Below are positions 50,107 through 60,098 of a stretch of 64,000 nucleotides of DNA, one piece after another. The DNA lies in assembly GCA_964587625.1 (NCBI GenBank), contig CAZPLU010000004.1:1-64000 (forward strand), given 5' to 3'. This DNA comes from DAOPZJ01 sp964587625 (GTDB lineage: Bacteria > Bacillota > Clostridia > Oscillospirales > JAKOTC01). The position numbers and the translations under genes were made by a program. Positions within the stretch are counted from its first letter, which is position 1. Each line of letters opens with the position of its first letter. The notes beneath the pieces are model-generated. The model ran no database searches and was not told the origin of the DNA. It was given only the letters and a program-made list of their open reading frames with translations.

Positions 50107-51010
50107 AACCGAGGATGTCGCGGGCAACCGCTTTTCGGTCGAGTTCGTTCAGGAGCTCGTGGCGGTCGCCGCCGTATGATTTGATCGAGACGCGGGAGCA
50201 GCCGGCGCTTTCCAGCAGCGCGAGCGTCTCAGCCGGGCCCTTGCCGTATTCGCCGACCGGGTCGTCGGTTCCGAAAATCAGGAAAATCGGGAGATCCTTC
50301 GGCACATTGTCGACGCCTTTCGGTCTGTTGACGAAATCGAGTATTTTTATCAGATCGTAATAGGCCGAGACCGTGAAGGTGTAGGTGCAGAGCGGGTCGG
50401 CGCAATACCGGTCGACAATCGCCGCGTCCTTGGTCAGCCAGTCGTTTGCGGTGCGCTTTTCGGGGCAGCGGGCGAGGCGGTTTTTATCCGTGAGGTTTTT
50501 CGCAAATGCGCTGCGATACCGACCCCCCTTGAATAAAGCGATGAGTTTGACGAAGAGTTTGCCGACGGCGGACAACGGGTTTTTCCCGGCGGTGCCGCAG
50601 ATGACAGCGCCCGCCAATTCGCTTCCGTGGGCGTTGAGATAAGCGCGGGCGATGAACGAGCCCATGCTGTGACCGAATAGGAAAACGGGCAAGTCCGGAT
50701 AGCGCTCTTTGACGAGCCGGGTCAACGTGAACACATCCTCGGGCAGGCATTTCCACCCGTCTTTTTTGGCGAAAAAGCCGAGATCGGCGGGTGTTTTGGC
50801 GCTGTTGCCGTGCCCGAGATGGTCGTTTCCGCAGACGACCAGCCCGTTATCACACAGGAATTCGTAAAACCAGTCGTAGCGCTCAAAGTATTCGCACATG
50901 CCGTGGGAGAGCTGGACGACGCCGGTCGGTTTTGTCCGGGGCAGACACAGATAGGCGCGGATGGTGTCGACGCCGTTTGCGGACGGGTAGGTAAGTTCGG
51001 ATTTTTGCAT
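50078..51010 (-). CDS. alpha/beta hydrolase, monoacylglycerol lipase/S33-like
   Basis: A 310-residue hydrolase from the ATG at 51010, behind GGAGGC. VVQLSHGMCEYFERYDW (about residues 27-43) is the oxyanion region, GHSMGSFIARAYL near 113 the nucleophile elbow (Ser), FGTDDPVGEYGKG near 245 the acid region and GGDRHELLNE near 284 the His. The order fits the serine aminopeptidase S33/lysophospholipase group. No signal peptide. Convergent with and overlapping spoVAC by 29 bases. Substrate unknown. Confidence 0.9.
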   Translation of the reverse strand: MQKSELTYPSANGVDTIRAYLCLPRTKPTGVVQLSHGMCEYFERYDWFYEFLCDNGLVVCGNDHLGHGNSAKTPADLGFFAKKDGWKCLPEDVFTLTRLVKERYPDLPVFLFGHSMGSFIARAYLNAHGSELAGAVICGTAGKNPLSAVGKLFVKLIALFKGGRYRSAFAKNLTDKNRLARCPEKRTANDWLTKDAAIVDRYCADPLCTYTFTVSAYYDLIKILDFVNRPKGVDNVPKDLPIFLIFGTDDPVGEYGKGPAETLALLESAGCSRVSIKSYGGDRHELLNELDRKAVARDILGFIQGRISER

Positions 51011-51067
51011 GGTTGCCTCCTTGCCTCCTTGCCGAATCAAACACGCTAAGGGAAATCTCCCCGCATG

Positions 51068-54000
51068 TCATTGTTCGCTCGATATTATTATTTCCATTCC
51101 CAGCTTGAATGACCAGATGGATTTTTTCAGCACGGGCAGGTTGAAAACGCGGGAGAGCGCGTCGGCGTAGAGGTCGAGTTGGGTCTTGTAGCGCGCCGAA
51201 AACTGCGCGGGGTCGGTGAGCGCGTCGGTCTTGTAATCGACCAAAATCAGTCCGTCGCCGCGGACGGAGCCGCTGCGAATGCCGATCAGGTCGGCACAGC
51301 CCTGCAGGGTCACGGGCTGATCGGCGAAATCATTCGCGTTCGGGGCGGCTTTGGACAGCGGAATCGTGGAGATGAAATCGAATTCACGCTCGATGGCGAC
51401 GCCCTCTGCGGTGAGTTCGGCGCAAAGAGACGAGGATAAAAACCTGTTGACCGCGTCGAAATTGAGCATTTCCAAAGCGCGTTTGGAGAGTTTCCCCGCC
51501 CTGTAAAGCCGGTCGGCCTCGGCTTTGGCGTCTCTCGCGGTGAGATCGCACATATGTAAAAAGGCGTGCATCTCGGTGCCGTAACTCGCACCGCTCTCGC
51601 CCGCCGCAAACCGGGGGACGGCGAGTTCGGCGCCGTCTTTGTCCCCGGCGAGTTCGGTGACCGAGTATTTGGACGAGAGCACGGTCAAAGGGGCGTATTT
51701 GTAGGTGTAGTTCAAGCGGTCGGCAATCGCGCTGACGAGAGCGGAATCGGGTTCGGCATCTGCCGCTTGTGACGGCTTTGTTTGTTCGGTTTTTACGGGC
51801 GTTTTGAATTCGATTTGAACGGTTCCGGGGGCGTCGATGACTTTAAAATCGGTTTCGGCCGCATCGCGCAAAACGGCGCAGGACGGATGGTGCGACAAAA
51901 CCGGAATCAGCCAATCGGCGAAGGACTTGCCGTTGGCGAAAATTTCGCCGCCGTCGGCGCCGTCGGCCTTTTGCGCGATGCCCGTGATTTTTTGACAGGG
52001 GTCTTTGAAAGCGGCGGTGATGATCAAAGCCGCCTTGGCGCGGGTCATTGCGACATATAACAGGCGCAGCTGTTCGGCGAGAGTCTTTTGCCGACAGGCG
52101 CGTGTGATCACTTTGAAAGCGAGCGGTTTATAACGCCCCGCGCCGCCCGAGGATGGAATGACGGACGAGACGCCCGCGTCCAGGTCAACCGCAAGACCGG
52201 GCGTGCGGGATTGGAGATTGAATCTCCCGCTCGTGCCGGCTAAAAAGCAGACGGGGAATTCAAGACCCTTGCTTTTGTGGATCGTGCAGATCGTAATCGC
52301 CTCGGCGGGGATGGCGCCGCCGCTCTCGGGGGAACGCCCGTTGGCGATGGCGTCGGCGACCAGCGCGTTAAATGCGGGCAGGTCGACGCCGCGCGCGTCC
52401 CGGTCGGCGGCATAACGGATGAGCTGGGCGATATTTTTGCCGCCATCGGCGGTGCAGTCCATGGCCGCGGCGGTGGCTTCGAAGCCGGTCAGTTCGACCG
52501 CGCAGGAGATCAGTTCCCCGAGCGGCAAAATCGCGCTGTAACGGCGCAGCAAATCGAGGTCGCGGAGCATTTTCGCGCACTTTTCGGCGTACGGCTCGCC
52601 GCTTCGGGACGCGCATTCGAGGGAGGAAAACAACGGCATATCACCGTGTTTGGCGCGGATGACACCGAGTTCGTCGGGGCTGAGGTGCCAGACCGGGGAG
52701 AGCGCCGCGGAGAGCAGCGCGAGATCGTTGAGCGGATTGTCGGTCGCCCACAACACATGCAGCAACGCTTTGACCTCCGGCAGGTCGAAAAAGCCGGGTT
52801 CGGACATACAGTAATTGGCGAGTCCGTGCCGGGTCAGGCGGTCGGAAATGCGCACGCAATCGCTGTTTTTAGGCGAGAGCACACAAAAATCGGAGAGCTT
52901 GGGGAAGAACCGTCCGTCGGCGGTCTGAACACCGGTTTGCATCAACTTTTGAATTTCGGCGGCGATGGCATCCGCTTCCGAAAGAATGTTTTCGCAATCT
53001 TCATCGGTCCGGACCGGGCAGAATTTGACTAAGCCCATGTCTTCACCGTTTTCGTATCGGCAGACAAGCCGCTGGTCTTTGTCATATTCGATCTCTGCGG
53101 CGCGTTCGCGCATCAGCAGCGAAAAGACGAAATTGACGGCGTCGATTACGGCGTTTTCCGAGCGGAAGTTTTTAGACAGCGGGATTAAAACGTCTTTTTC
53201 ACCCGCTTCTGCGGTTTTGCTGCGTTTCGCAACGCGGTGAAACACCCGAGGGGTGGCGTTGCGGAAGCGGTAGATCGACTGCTTCATATCGCCGACCATA
53301 AACAGGTTGTTGCCCTTTGAAATGGCAGTGAAAACAGCGAATTGCAGCTCGTTGATGTCCTGAAATTCGTCGATCATGATCTCGTCGAATTTTTCGGAGA
53401 CCTGTTTTGCCAAATCGGTGGGTGCCGGATTGCCGTTTTCGTCCACCGTGAACAGCAAATCGGCGCAAAAGCGCGTGATGTCGGCGTAGCCGAAAATTTC
53501 CCGTTCTTTTTTTTCGTCGGCGACTTTTTGCAGATATTCAAGCGTGAGGTTGAACAGTGTGGTCAGGTGCGCTTTGACGGCGGCGTTCTCGGCGGCGAGC
53601 CGGACGGGCGGGGTCGTGATCAGCTTGGCTTTTTCCTTGGACAACGCGTCTGCGTATGCGCGAATGATTTTTATGAGACGGGCGTCGTTTTCATCGTTCT
53701 TTGTTGAACGCGGCCAGTTTTGAGCGAATTCCATCGCGAACATGCCCGCATAATCGGTTTGGCAGAGCGCGCTTGCGTATTCGAGCAAGTCCTTGACATG
53801 GCCCTGCTGCTTTCCGGTCAGTTCCGGCAAAAAGGCGCGGCACTTTACGGCTAACGCCAGGGCTTTTTCGCGGACGGCAAGAACCGCCTGATCCGAGTAG
53901 AAGGCAGTATCATATTTTTCAAATTGTCGTTTTAAGAAAAATGCGGGGTCGGGCAGGGGCTGTAAAAAATTTGCGAGACCTTGGACGGCCGCGAACAGTT

Positions 54001-54493
54001 TGGAACTGTCCTTTTCGGTGACCGCGCCCGCAAAGCGTAAAAAGTCCTCGTTTTCAGATTCGAATTTTTCTGCGATAAAGGCGTTGAGCACTTGTTCTTC
54101 GAGCTGCCTGACGCGCTCCTCGGGCGAGAGCGAGACATTGACGGGCAGACCGACGACCGAACCGTACTGCCGGATCAGCCACAGCCCGAACGCGTCGATG
54201 GTGCAAATCTGCGCGGTCGGAAGCAGAATCTGCTGGCGGTTTGCCCGCGGGGTTTTCTCTTTGGCGAGCGCGGCGGAGATCTTATCTTTCATCTGGGCGG
54301 CGGCGGCGCGTGTGAACGTGACGATCAGCATCCGGTCGATGTCGACAGGGTCCTTTTCATCGAGGATTTTGCGCAGCACACGCGCGGTCAGGGTGCTGGT
54401 TTTGCCGCTGCCCGCCGCGGCGCTGACAAGCAGATTTCCGCCCTCGAATCCGACGGCGCGATCTTGTTCGGGATTCGGGAGCCGTTCACGCAT
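51068..54493 (-). CDS. addA: ATP-dependent helicase/nuclease subunit AddA
   Basis: The ATG at 54493, after GGAGAGGAGG, gives about 1141 residues. Helicase motif I is SAAAGSGKTS near residue 23, motif II DEFQDINELQF near 385, motif III GDMKQSIYRFR near 405 and motif VI LLYVAMTRAK near 805. A RecB-type nuclease motif (LVDYKTDALTD) lies near 1090. AddAB processes double-strand ends for RecA, replacing RecBCD in Firmicutes. It overlaps addB by 8 bases; addB comes first, the usual order. Confidence 0.96.
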   Translation of the reverse strand: MRERLPNPEQDRAVGFEGGNLLVSAAAGSGKTSTLTARVLRKILDEKDPVDIDRMLIVTFTRAAAAQMKDKISAALAKEKTPRANRQQILLPTAQICTIDAFGLWLIRQYGSVVGLPVNVSLSPEERVRQLEEQVLNAFIAEKFESENEDFLRFAGAVTEKDSSKLFAAVQGLANFLQPLPDPAFFLKRQFEKYDTAFYSDQAVLAVREKALALAVKCRAFLPELTGKQQGHVKDLLEYASALCQTDYAGMFAMEFAQNWPRSTKNDENDARLIKIIRAYADALSKEKAKLITTPPVRLAAENAAVKAHLTTLFNLTLEYLQKVADEKKEREIFGYADITRFCADLLFTVDENGNPAPTDLAKQVSEKFDEIMIDEFQDINELQFAVFTAISKGNNLFMVGDMKQSIYRFRNATPRVFHRVAKRSKTAEAGEKDVLIPLSKNFRSENAVIDAVNFVFSLLMRERAAEIEYDKDQRLVCRYENGEDMGLVKFCPVRTDEDCENILSEADAIAAEIQKLMQTGVQTADGRFFPKLSDFCVLSPKNSDCVRISDRLTRHGLANYCMSEPGFFDLPEVKALLHVLWATDNPLNDLALLSAALSPVWHLSPDELGVIRAKHGDMPLFSSLECASRSGEPYAEKCAKMLRDLDLLRRYSAILPLGELISCAVELTGFEATAAAMDCTADGGKNIAQLIRYAADRDARGVDLPAFNALVADAIANGRSPESGGAIPAEAITICTIHKSKGLEFPVCFLAGTSGRFNLQSRTPGLAVDLDAGVSSVIPSSGGAGRYKPLAFKVITRACRQKTLAEQLRLLYVAMTRAKAALIITAAFKDPCQKITGIAQKADGADGGEIFANGKSFADWLIPVLSHHPSCAVLRDAAETDFKVIDAPGTVQIEFKTPVKTEQTKPSQAADAEPDSALVSAIADRLNYTYKYAPLTVLSSKYSVTELAGDKDGAELAVPRFAAGESGASYGTEMHAFLHMCDLTARDAKAEADRLYRAGKLSKRALEMLNFDAVNRFLSSSLCAELTAEGVAIEREFDFISTIPLSKAAPNANDFADQPVTLQGCADLIGIRSGSVRGDGLILVDYKTDALTDPAQFSARYKTQLDLYADALSRVFNLPVLKKSIWSFKLGMEIIISSEQ

Positions 54494-57400
54494 CGTCTTC
54501 GACCTCCTCTCCGTTTTCGGCGTTTGCCTGACGGTAGCACAGCCGGTGATAGTCGCAGTAGCCGCAATCGTGGGCAGAGAGCGGCGCGGCGGCAAAATCG
54601 CCGTCCGACAGTTTTTGCGCCATGCCTGTCACGAGGTCGTCGACCACACCGAACGCATGCTCCATATCCAATCCTTTGGATTGCGCGTTCTTGCAAAAAT
54701 CGGTTCCGCCGAACGCGGCAAGCGCCTCTGCGTCGCGCGCAAAGCCCTGCAGGCGGGTGAATTCGTTTGACGACGCCTCGGCTTTTTGTTCGGAGTCGGC
54801 GGGGGACTGTTTGACATTCAACGGGAAATAGAAAAAGGCGGCGGGAATGCAGCCGCTGTATTTGCTGCCGTCGGCGCAGAGGGCTTTGAGGTAGTAGGCC
54901 AGCTGGATTTTGCTGCCGTCGGTCAGATTTTTCATTGTAAAATCGGCGTCGCCGGTCTTATAATCCACGGCGCTCAAGTATGATTTCCCGTCGGGGGCGT
55001 CGAAGCGGTCGACCCGGTCGATTTTACCGCGCAGGGTCACGGAGGAGCCGTTGTATTCATAGGAGATCGGGGGAATTTCCTTGCCGGGGGCGATGTCGAT
55101 CTCGCAGCCGACGGTCTTGAATTTGCTGTTGTCGAGGTGTTTTGAGATGCGGCGCGCATCGCCGAACAAGCCGGATTTGAGCTTTCGGAGAAAGAATTTC
55201 GCCTCGCTGTCGGGGACGAAGTCGGGCGGCAGCAGCCGTTTGACGGATGCCTCCATCAAGAGTTCGATTTCGGCCGTTAAGGTTTCGTCGGACAGCGCGG
55301 TGACGCCCTGCGGGTATTGTTGAAACAAGCGCTGCATCACGTCGTGGACGGCGGTGCCCCACTGCATCGCGTCGAGCTTTTTTTGCCGGATCGGCTTTGC
55401 GCCGAGGCCGTAATTGCAAAAATAGGCGAAGCGGCATCTGGAAAAGCGTTCGACCTGCGACGGGGAGAGTTGAATTTTTTTGCCGAACAGCAGCGCGGAG
55501 GCGTTTTGGGCGCGTTGGTTTTTGCCGTACTCGGCGCTGCCTTTTAAATGTTCGACCGTCGAACCGTAACCGGCTTGCTCGAGCGCGGCCATTAAAGAGG
55601 CGCGTTTGACGGGGTCGGCTTCGGACAACAGCAGCGCGGCCTGTTCGGGGTTGAAAATATGATCCGCAAAATCGACTCCGGCGGCTTTTGCGGCCTCGGG
55701 GGCGATTTCGAGCAGGCGGCGCACAAACGGGGAGGGCTGCAGCCGCTCGGCGCCGCTGAGGTTGGTGAGGCGAAAGCTGACCGAAAGATATTCGCGGGCG
55801 CAAAACAGCGCGCTGTAAACCAGATAGTCCTCTTCAGAGACCTGCCGTTCGGGTTCGTCGGCGAGGTCGGCGCCGAGTTGGGCGAGTTCGCGGCTCTCGG
55901 CGGCCGAAAACGGTTGAAATTCCGAGGGGTCGGCCGGGAAGACGCCGCTGTTTGCGCCGATTACAAACACCGCTTTGGCGTTTGCGGGGCGGATCAGATC
56001 GGCGTCGCCGACCTGCACGCAGTCGATGTACGCGGGGATTTCACCGATGGTCATCGCGTCTGCCATCAGCGTCAAAATATCACAGTAACGGCGTTTTGAG
56101 AGCTTGGGCAGCGCCTCGTTATGGGACAGCGCCGAGACAAATCCGTCGAGCAGGGTCATCAGGGTGTTGTAAGCCCTGCGCGGATCGGTCATAATGGCCT
56201 CGAGACGCGGAATTTTTTCGAGTTCGGCCAGGTCGTCGAAACGCTGCCGTACGCCGCTGTTTTGTAAAAATTCATAGACCGCCGACGCGAATCCCAACGC
56301 GTCGGTTTTGTCTATTGCGGCGGAGAGCGCGTCGAGATGCCTCATGGCGTATGCGCGGATGGAATCGATCTCGGGGTCGAGCCACGGTTTTCGAAAATCC
56401 GAGAGCGTCCGCTTGCCGTTTTCGACGGCATAGTTTTCGAGTTTGCAGACGGCTTTGGGGTCGAGGTCGAAAAAGCCGGATTTGAGACAGCCGAGCAGCT
56501 TCGCGCCGTCGCCGCAGGCGACCTCGAGCGCGCCGCGCAAAAAGCGGAAGATCGGGGAGGCCGAGAGCGGCTTGCGGTTATCCCAAAAAAACGGGATGCC
56601 GTATTTGGCCAGCGTACGGTCGAGAATGCCCTGCAGCGGTTTGCAGTCGCGGGCGATGATTACGGCATCGCAATATCGCATTTGTCCGCTCCTGACGCGA
56701 TTTTCGAGTTCGCGGGCGACGGTCTCGGCCTCGTCGACCGGACCGGAACAGCTCTTGACCGTGAGACAGCCGTCGTAGGGGACGGCAGCGACCCCTCCGG
56801 CGCGATATGCCTGTTCCAGAGCGGGCAGGAATTTGCCGTCAAAGTAGGTATTGTCGAGAAACTGCGTCTCGCAGGAGGTTTCGGAGAGTTCGATGAGTTT
56901 TAAGGCGGTGCGGTCGACGGTGGAAAACAGCGAATAGTCCTCGCGTTTTTGCAAAAACCGCTCGCGGTCGGAGGTAAAAGTGAAAACCGCTTCTTTCGCA
57001 TCGCGTATCAACGGCCGCAAGACGTCGTACTCCACACCCGTGAAATCCTTGAAGGCGTCGAAGAATATGTAAACGTTTTGATAGGGGTTTGCGGTCTCGA
57101 GAATCCGCGCCAGCCGTTTCATGTCATCGTCGGGGTCGAAATATTTGTCCCCCATCACGGCATTGTAAGCGCCCGAGAGCAGCGCCAGATCGGAGAGCTT
57201 TTGTTTTAAAAAGGGGCTTTCGGCGCGTATGCAGAGGTCGCGCAATTTGGTCTCGTCGAGCCGGGCGCGTTTGAAGCGGTGGAGCGCGGCGAGCGCCATC
57301 GGGATAAAATCGGCTCGGGCGGACTGCTTTTTATAGATCGTCAGCTCGTCCGAGACCTGCGAGACCGCCAGCGACATCAGTGCTTGCTTGGCGGCGGCGT

Positions 57401-57638
57401 CGGCCATCTTGCAGCCGTCGGCGCCGAGTTTGTGCGCCAATTTTGAAAGCGACGTTACCTCGGCGGTGCGCATAAAACCCTCGCCCGCGGCCTTTAACAG
57501 CATCTGCTCGCTTGAGAAGACGAACTGCTCGGGTACGACAAACAGCACCCGATCGCCCTGTTTGGCGCGTTCGGCGGCTTTGATTTGTATTTCCCATGTC
57601 TTGCCCGACATCGCGGGGCCGACGATGAATTTGAGCAT
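54486..57638 (-). CDS. addB: ATP-dependent helicase/nuclease subunit AddB
   Basis: A 1050-residue partner of AddA. The N-terminal Walker A-like GPAMSGKTW (residues 7-15) and VVPEQFVFSSEQ near 34 are typical of AddB. The C-terminal nuclease domain has AVDYKTGDADF near 925, and iron-sulfur cysteines appear as CRFAYFC near 778 and HDCGYCDYHRLCY near 1020. AddB recognises Chi and degrades one strand. GGAGG precedes the ATG. Confidence 0.96.
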   Translation of the reverse strand: MLKFIVGPAMSGKTWEIQIKAAERAKQGDRVLFVVPEQFVFSSEQMLLKAAGEGFMRTAEVTSLSKLAHKLGADGCKMADAAAKQALMSLAVSQVSDELTIYKKQSARADFIPMALAALHRFKRARLDETKLRDLCIRAESPFLKQKLSDLALLSGAYNAVMGDKYFDPDDDMKRLARILETANPYQNVYIFFDAFKDFTGVEYDVLRPLIRDAKEAVFTFTSDRERFLQKREDYSLFSTVDRTALKLIELSETSCETQFLDNTYFDGKFLPALEQAYRAGGVAAVPYDGCLTVKSCSGPVDEAETVARELENRVRSGQMRYCDAVIIARDCKPLQGILDRTLAKYGIPFFWDNRKPLSASPIFRFLRGALEVACGDGAKLLGCLKSGFFDLDPKAVCKLENYAVENGKRTLSDFRKPWLDPEIDSIRAYAMRHLDALSAAIDKTDALGFASAVYEFLQNSGVRQRFDDLAELEKIPRLEAIMTDPRRAYNTLMTLLDGFVSALSHNEALPKLSKRRYCDILTLMADAMTIGEIPAYIDCVQVGDADLIRPANAKAVFVIGANSGVFPADPSEFQPFSAAESRELAQLGADLADEPERQVSEEDYLVYSALFCAREYLSVSFRLTNLSGAERLQPSPFVRRLLEIAPEAAKAAGVDFADHIFNPEQAALLLSEADPVKRASLMAALEQAGYGSTVEHLKGSAEYGKNQRAQNASALLFGKKIQLSPSQVERFSRCRFAYFCNYGLGAKPIRQKKLDAMQWGTAVHDVMQRLFQQYPQGVTALSDETLTAEIELLMEASVKRLLPPDFVPDSEAKFFLRKLKSGLFGDARRISKHLDNSKFKTVGCEIDIAPGKEIPPISYEYNGSSVTLRGKIDRVDRFDAPDGKSYLSAVDYKTGDADFTMKNLTDGSKIQLAYYLKALCADGSKYSGCIPAAFFYFPLNVKQSPADSEQKAEASSNEFTRLQGFARDAEALAAFGGTDFCKNAQSKGLDMEHAFGVVDDLVTGMAQKLSDGDFAAAPLSAHDCGYCDYHRLCYRQANAENGEEVEDDA

Positions 57639-57769
57639 ATCCTATCCTCCGTGATCGCTGTGTTTATTTTACCATATTTCACGGGGACGTTCAAGGGCGG
57701 AGCGGGACGGGAAATTGATCGGTGCAGGTGCGAAAAATTTTGCCGCTGTGATGAAATGCGTATCGGAAT

Positions 57770-59545
57770 TTATATAACACCGATCACGGCCTTGATTCTT
57801 CGGACGCCGGCGGAGGAGCTCTCCTCTTTCAGGATTTGAAAGGAGCCGAGGTCGCCGGTTTTGGCGGCGTGCGGGCCGCCGCAAATTTCTTTGGAATAGC
57901 CCCCGATCGAATAGACCTTGACGGTCTCGCCGTATTTTTGCCCGAACATGCCGACCGCGCCCGCCGCTTTTGCCCCGCCAACCGTCATTTCGCGGCACTC
58001 CACCGGGATATTTTTCAAAATCGCTTCGTTGACGATCTGCGAGACCTTGACCAGCTCTTCATCGGTGAGCTTTCTGTGAAAAGAGAAGTCGAACCGGAGG
58101 CGTTCGGGCGTGATGTTGCTGCCGCGCTGGCACACGGCGTCGCCCAGCACCCGCCGCAAAGCGCCGTTCAGCAAATGCGTGGCGGTGTGCAGTTTGACCG
58201 TGAGATCACTGTGGTCGGCGAGGCCGCCCTTGAATTTTTCCTCGGCGCCGTCCCGGGATTTTTGCCGGTGTTCGGAAAATTTTAGGTGAAAGCCGTCTGT
58301 ATCCACTGTCATGTTCTTTTCGGCGGCGAGTTCTTCGGTGATTTCGATCGGGAAGCCGAAGGTATCGTACAGCATAAAAGCCAATTCTCCCGATAAAATC
58401 CCGCTTGCGCGGCACTCCCCGAAAAATTGTTCCGCCTTTTTCAGACCCCTGTCGAGCGTGGCGATAAAAGCGCGGTATTCGTTGTCGATTTGCTCATAGA
58501 TGAAGTTTTGATTGATTTCAAGTTCGGGATAGATCGGCGCGTTTAAAGCAATGATTGCAAGGACGAGTTCGGGCAGGATGTTGCGGGCGACGCCGGTTTG
58601 GCGGATATAGCGGATGCTCCTCCGGATCAGGCGGCGGACGGTATAGCCCTGTTCGGTGTTGGAGGGCGCGATCTGTTTGGGGTCGCCCATGACGAAGACC
58701 GCCGCCCGCATATGGTCGGCGATAATACGGAAATTGCGGATGTTTTCGCCCGTGTAAGATGTTTCGGTCAGTTCCGCGATTTTATCGACGATCGGCTTGA
58801 GCAGGTCGGTCTCGTAGTTGCTCGGCAAACCGTTGTAAACCGCTGTGATGCGCTCCAAGCTCATGCCCGTGTCGACGTTTTTTTGGCCGAGCGGGTAAAA
58901 ATTTCCGTCACTCCCCCTGTTATATTGCATAAATACATTGTTCCAGACCTCCACAAAGCGCCCGCAGCCGCAGAGCGGCCCGCAAAATTTTCCGCAGGAC
59001 GGCTTTCCGGTGTCGTAAAAAATCTCGGTGTCGGGGCCGCAGGGGCCGGTCTGGCCGACGGGACCCCACCAGTTTTCTTTCATCCCGCCGTAAAAGATTT
59101 GATTGTCTGAAAGGCCCACGGCTTTCCAGCAGTCGGCCGCCTCGGCGTCTCTCGGGATCTCTCCGTGACCGCCGAAGACGGTGACGGCGAGTTTTTCACG
59201 GGGGATGGCGAGCGCCGAGGTCAAAAACTCATCGCTCAACCGGATGGATTCGCTTTTAAAGTAATCGCCGAGCGACCAGTTTCCGAGCATTTCAAAATAG
59301 GTGTGGTGAAAATCGTCGCCCACCTCGTCGATGTCGTCGGTGCGAAGGCATTTTTGCACGCCGACCAGCCGCTTGCCGCCGGGGTGGCGCTCGCCGAGCA
59401 GATACGGCACCAACGGGTGCATACCGGCGGTGGTAAACAGCACGCTCGGGTCGTTGTCGGGCAGCAGCGAAGCCGACGGGATTTCGGTATGCCCTCTTTT
59501 CGTGAAAAAGTCGATGAACGTTTTGCGCATTTCGTCGCCTGTCAT
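57770..59545 (-). CDS. alaS: alanyl-tRNA synthetase, short form without C-terminal domain
   Basis: The ATG at 59545 after AAAGGGGAA gives 591 residues; the family is usually 850-900. The class II core is complete (TTAGMHPLVPYLLG near 43, HHTYFEMLGNWS near 80, WNNVFMQYNR near 205, TDLLKPIVDKI near 250), and the editing domain has HTATHLLNGALRRVLG near 460 and CGGPHA near 560. The sequence stops right after the editing domain, so the DHHA1/C-Ala region is absent. No remnant of it is seen in other frames downstream. A T-box leader with a GCC specifier lies upstream. Confidence 0.92.
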   Translation of the reverse strand: MTGDEMRKTFIDFFTKRGHTEIPSASLLPDNDPSVLFTTAGMHPLVPYLLGERHPGGKRLVGVQKCLRTDDIDEVGDDFHHTYFEMLGNWSLGDYFKSESIRLSDEFLTSALAIPREKLAVTVFGGHGEIPRDAEAADCWKAVGLSDNQIFYGGMKENWWGPVGQTGPCGPDTEIFYDTGKPSCGKFCGPLCGCGRFVEVWNNVFMQYNRGSDGNFYPLGQKNVDTGMSLERITAVYNGLPSNYETDLLKPIVDKIAELTETSYTGENIRNFRIIADHMRAAVFVMGDPKQIAPSNTEQGYTVRRLIRRSIRYIRQTGVARNILPELVLAIIALNAPIYPELEINQNFIYEQIDNEYRAFIATLDRGLKKAEQFFGECRASGILSGELAFMLYDTFGFPIEITEELAAEKNMTVDTDGFHLKFSEHRQKSRDGAEEKFKGGLADHSDLTVKLHTATHLLNGALRRVLGDAVCQRGSNITPERLRFDFSFHRKLTDEELVKVSQIVNEAILKNIPVECREMTVGGAKAAGAVGMFGQKYGETVKVYSIGGYSKEICGGPHAAKTGDLGSFQILKEESSSAGVRRIKAVIGVI

Positions 59546-59560
59546 AAAAATTCCCCTTTC

Positions 59561-59870
59561 AAAATAAAAACACCCCAAGCCGAAAAACGGCTTAGGGCGA
59601 ACGATTGTCCGCGGTACCACCTAAATTCGGAGGAGCACCTCCGCGCTCTGCCGACGCGGGCAAACCATGCGGTTTTCCCATGTCGTCTTCCCTTTATACG
59701 GCGAAATTCAGCTTTTCCGTTGAGATTTACTTGGATTGCTCCGTTCGACTCACAGCTCCGAGAGGGCTTCCGATTTGATTTGGCGAAGATTCGCACCGAC
59801 CATCTTCTCTCTGTTGCCTTTGTCAAATCATACTATTTCTCTTCAACGCTTTTGGTATTCAGTTTGGTTT
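59561..59870 (-). promoter_or_regulatory. T-box leader (tRNA-Ala) of alaS
   Basis: On the minus strand the leader shows an AGAGAGAAGATGG stretch, then GGTCGGTGCGAATC (stem I landmarks), and GAA-GCC-CTCTCGGAGCTG, which puts the specifier GCC (Ala) at 59765-59767. The T-box core AGGTGGTACCGCG is at 59610-59622 and a terminator hairpin CTAAGCCG-TTTTT-CGGCTTGG (59571-59599) ends in TTTTTATTTT. Uncharged tRNA-Ala should bind and prevent termination, turning on alaS. It fills most of the 553-base stretch 59546-60098 that has no gene. Confidence 0.95.
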
Positions 59871-59898
59871 ATTATATCTATTTTTTGGGGAAATGCAA
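59871..59898 (-). promoter_or_regulatory. sigma-A promoter of the alaS T-box transcript
   Basis: On the minus strand TTGCAT (59893-59898) and a perfect TATAAT (59871-59876) are 16 bases apart. The transcript would begin at about 59864 and enter the T-box at once. Confidence 0.8.
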
Positions 59899-59959
59899 GC
59901 GATTCGTGTGAAAAAGTAAAAACCAAGATTATTTGCCGTGAAAACGATCAAGCACATTC

Positions 59960-59988
59960 TTGCAAAGAAAAAAGGGTTGTGTTACACT
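59960..59988 (+). promoter_or_regulatory. promoter candidate for the glycyl-radical enzyme operon
   Basis: TTGCAA (59960-59965) and TACACT (59983-59988) are 17 bases apart with TGT just before the -10. It is divergent from the alaS promoter and about 110 bases ahead of the activase gene. Confidence 0.5.
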
Positions 59989-60098
59989 AAGTCCGGTTGT
60001 CTGTTTATGCGTTCTGAGTGTACCAATAATTGATTTATCATTCATCTTTTTAACGTGTGTTATTTTATAAAATCAACGGAAAGGCAAAGTGATCGGGT

